Below, piece by piece: positions 63,113-64,000 of a stretch of DNA of 64,000 bases. The translations under genes were made by a program, and so were the position numbers. Under the pieces are notes generated by a model. The model worked only from the letters and a program-made list of their open reading frames with translations. It searched no databases and was not told the DNA's origin. The DNA comes from Faucicola sp902506215 (GTDB lineage Bacteria > Pseudomonadota > Gammaproteobacteria > Pseudomonadales > Moraxellaceae): NCBI GenBank assembly GCA_016888885.1, contig CP069437.1, positions 1,178,001 to 1,242,000 of the forward strand. Direction: 5' to 3'. The stretch's first letter is position 1, and every line of letters begins with the position of its first letter.

Positions 63113-63409
63113 ATGCCGCACACTTCGCCATCATCCCTACCCGCCTATGATTATTTGGTTGAGCTATTGAGCCAAACCGATGATAGTGACTTTATCCGCG
63201 AAATTTTGGCAGCGCTACTGACTGAAAAAGAACAAAAAGAAATCGCCAATCGCATCCAGATTTTTGCCTTGTTTCAGCAAGCGCTACCACAACGCGAAAT
63301 CGCGGAGCGCTTGGGGGTGGGCATTGCGACCGTATCACGGGGCGCAAAAGCGTATGGACAACACGATATCAACCAATTATTGCCAAATCTGAGTCATTTA
63401 ACCCAATAA
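63113..63409 (+). CDS. trpR: Trp operon repressor (TrpR/YerC family)
   Basis: A 98-residue all-helical DNA-binding protein. The helix-turn-helix LPQREIAERLGVGIATVSRG aligns closely with the TrpR reading head (SQREL-LGAGIATITRG), and LLTEKEQKEIANRIQIFALF matches the dimer/tryptophan-binding helices. Tryptophan-bound TrpR blocks trp promoters. An operator-like site overlaps its own promoter and another lies before trpE, 250 bp downstream. There is no clear ribosome site before the ATG. Confidence 0.9.
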   Translation: MPHTSPSSLPAYDYLVELLSQTDDSDFIREILAALLTEKEQKEIANRIQIFALFQQALPQREIAERLGVGIATVSRGAKAYGQHDINQLLPNLSHLTQ

Positions 63410-63520
63410 GTCTTTGATAATGGGTTCAAGCGTGAATAAGCCCATCACAGTATCATACTTTGGGGTGATTAGAAGAGTGACGAAAATCAGTGAGAAAATA
63501 ACTGGCATGCCATAAAAGAG

Positions 63521-63549
63521 TTGCAAGCAGGGGTTAATCTGATTACAAT
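63521..63549 (+). promoter_or_regulatory. trpE promoter
   Basis: TTGCAA (63521-63526), 17 bp, TACAAT (63544-63549). Transcription would begin inside the adjacent operator. Confidence 0.7.
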
Positions 63550-63568
63550 GTATCATCATACTAGAACA
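63549..63568 (+). promoter_or_regulatory. Putative TrpR operator at trpE
   Basis: TGTATCATCATACTAGAACA, near-identical to the site at trpR and starting at the same base of the -10 box. No Trp-rich leader peptide is visible between here and trpE, so repression rather than classic attenuation is suggested. Confidence 0.7.
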
Positions 63569-63583
63569 CTGAAACATTAATTA

Positions 63584-63663
63584 AAATTTAAGATACGGTA
63601 AATTTAAGCCGCTATAAATTTAAGATACTGTAAATTTAGCACACTATAAATTTAAGACACCAT
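63584..63663 (+). repeat. 16-bp tandem repeat, 5 units, abutting trpE
   Basis: Units begin AAATTTA at 63584, 63600, 63616, 63632 and 63648. Units 1+2 resemble units 3+4, a 32-bp duplication, and unit 5 ends in the AT of the trpE start codon. Every junction creates the palindrome TAAATTTA. Confidence 0.9.
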
Positions 63664-64000
63664 GATGACTATACACGCCGAACCGCCCAAAATCGCCCTT
63701 GCCAGCAAACCAAGCCTGATTAAACTTGCACAAGACATTGATTTTTTTGAACTCTTTAAACGCATCGAAGCCAAATACGCTACCTGTTTTTTACTGGAAT
63801 CGTTGGGCGAAGAAAGCTATATTTCACGTCATCATGCCATCGGCTTTGACCCTGCGATGACGGTGTTGGCAAAAGACCGCCATACCTTAACTATCATCAA
63901 CAATCGCACGGGGGAAAGCACGGATTATACCTGTGACAATCCTTACCAACTACTGCGCGACATCACCCCACAGCATGTGATTTCACGTAGCCATACCGGC
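63662..64000 (+). CDS. trpE: Anthranilate synthase component I, N-terminal part (runs off window)
   Basis: 113 codons are visible before the right edge: LASKPSLIKLAQDIDFFELF, KRIEAKYATCFLLESLGEES and ISRHHAIGFDP, matching the N-terminal domain of TrpE with the LLESxxxxxxxxRxS feedback-site pattern (LLESLGEESYISRH). TrpE makes anthranilate from chorismate. Two adjacent ATGs (63662, 63665) are possible starts; no good ribosome site is present because the 16-bp repeats fill the leader. Confidence 0.9.
   Translation, partial: MMTIHAEPPKIALASKPSLIKLAQDIDFFELFKRIEAKYATCFLLESLGEESYISRHHAIGFDPAMTVLAKDRHTLTIINNRTGESTDYTCDNPYQLLRDITPQHVISRSHTG

Noticed and set aside
63410..63520. Trp leader peptide/attenuator before trpE
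   Set aside because: No short frame with clustered Trp codons and no alternative hairpins; the region after the promoter is the 16-bp repeat array.

Overview
The window looks like a chromosomal stretch from a gammaproteobacterium of the family Moraxellaceae. It is moderately AT-rich. The gene content and order (gspN-gspC-gspD apart from other T2SS genes, MFS-ssb near uvrA, a 529-residue isocitrate lyase, oleate hydratase, NirBD-type nitrite assimilation) point to Moraxella of the M. osloensis type or a close relative. This assignment is inferred from proteins and synteny; no 16S gene is present.

Layout. 1-5.7 kb: nitrite-assimilation block with a PP2C phosphatase/protein-kinase fusion (cut by the left edge), nirB, nirD and a convergent cobA that makes the siroheme precursor for NirB. 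nirB has a well-formed sigma-54 promoter. 5.8-9.8 kb: accessory island. Two inverted, nearly identical IS elements (ISAba11/IS701-like) flank a TorF-type outer-membrane protein gene that has its own sigma-54 promoter. The outer flanks carry the 3' stump of mobA (left) and a decayed 3' stump of hsdM (right). 10-13 kb: tRNA-Val/tRNA-Asp unit, glutathione peroxidase, and an unusual gene joining an XRE-type helix-turn-helix to an AlaA-type aminotransferase through eight NPKP repeats. 13-24.8 kb: NSS transporter, LMW-PTP/ArsC-like protein, pepP-argE-ygfB divergent from a coiled-coil gene plus zapA, nadE, and an Lrp regulator divergent from dadA-ridA. 24.9-33.5 kb: ftsK, trxB-aat-bpt, rimI, and tRNA-Thr/Tyr/Gly/Thr-tuf in the same order as E. 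coli thrU-tyrU-glyT-thrT-tufB. 33.6-39 kb: gspN-gspC-gspD and an FHA protein. 39-49.7 kb: Tas-like reductase, ssb, a YajR-like MFS protein, two unusual hypothetical proteins, uvrA, a chalcone-isomerase-like protein and a K+ channel. 49.8-62.7 kb: aceA, a divergent LysR regulator, a lipoprotein, nhaA, a C13 peptidase, rpmB-rpmG, bioD, a DUF2059 protein, a ketopantoate-reductase-like protein, GST and oleate hydratase. 63-64 kb: a TrpR-type repressor and the start of trpE, each with an identically placed operator-like palindrome.

Two themes go beyond routine annotation. (1) Regulation can be read from the sequence: paired sigma-54 promoters (nirB, torF) and paired TrpR-like operators (trpR, trpE). 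(2) Short-period tandem duplications recur at gene borders and in linkers: 12 bp x8 in the HTH-AlaA gene, 14 bp x5 after the GIY-YIG-like gene, 16 bp x5 abutting trpE, 15 bp x2 at the MFS start and 18 bp x2 at the chalcone-isomerase-like start. I found no CRISPR array, prophage or intact defence system.
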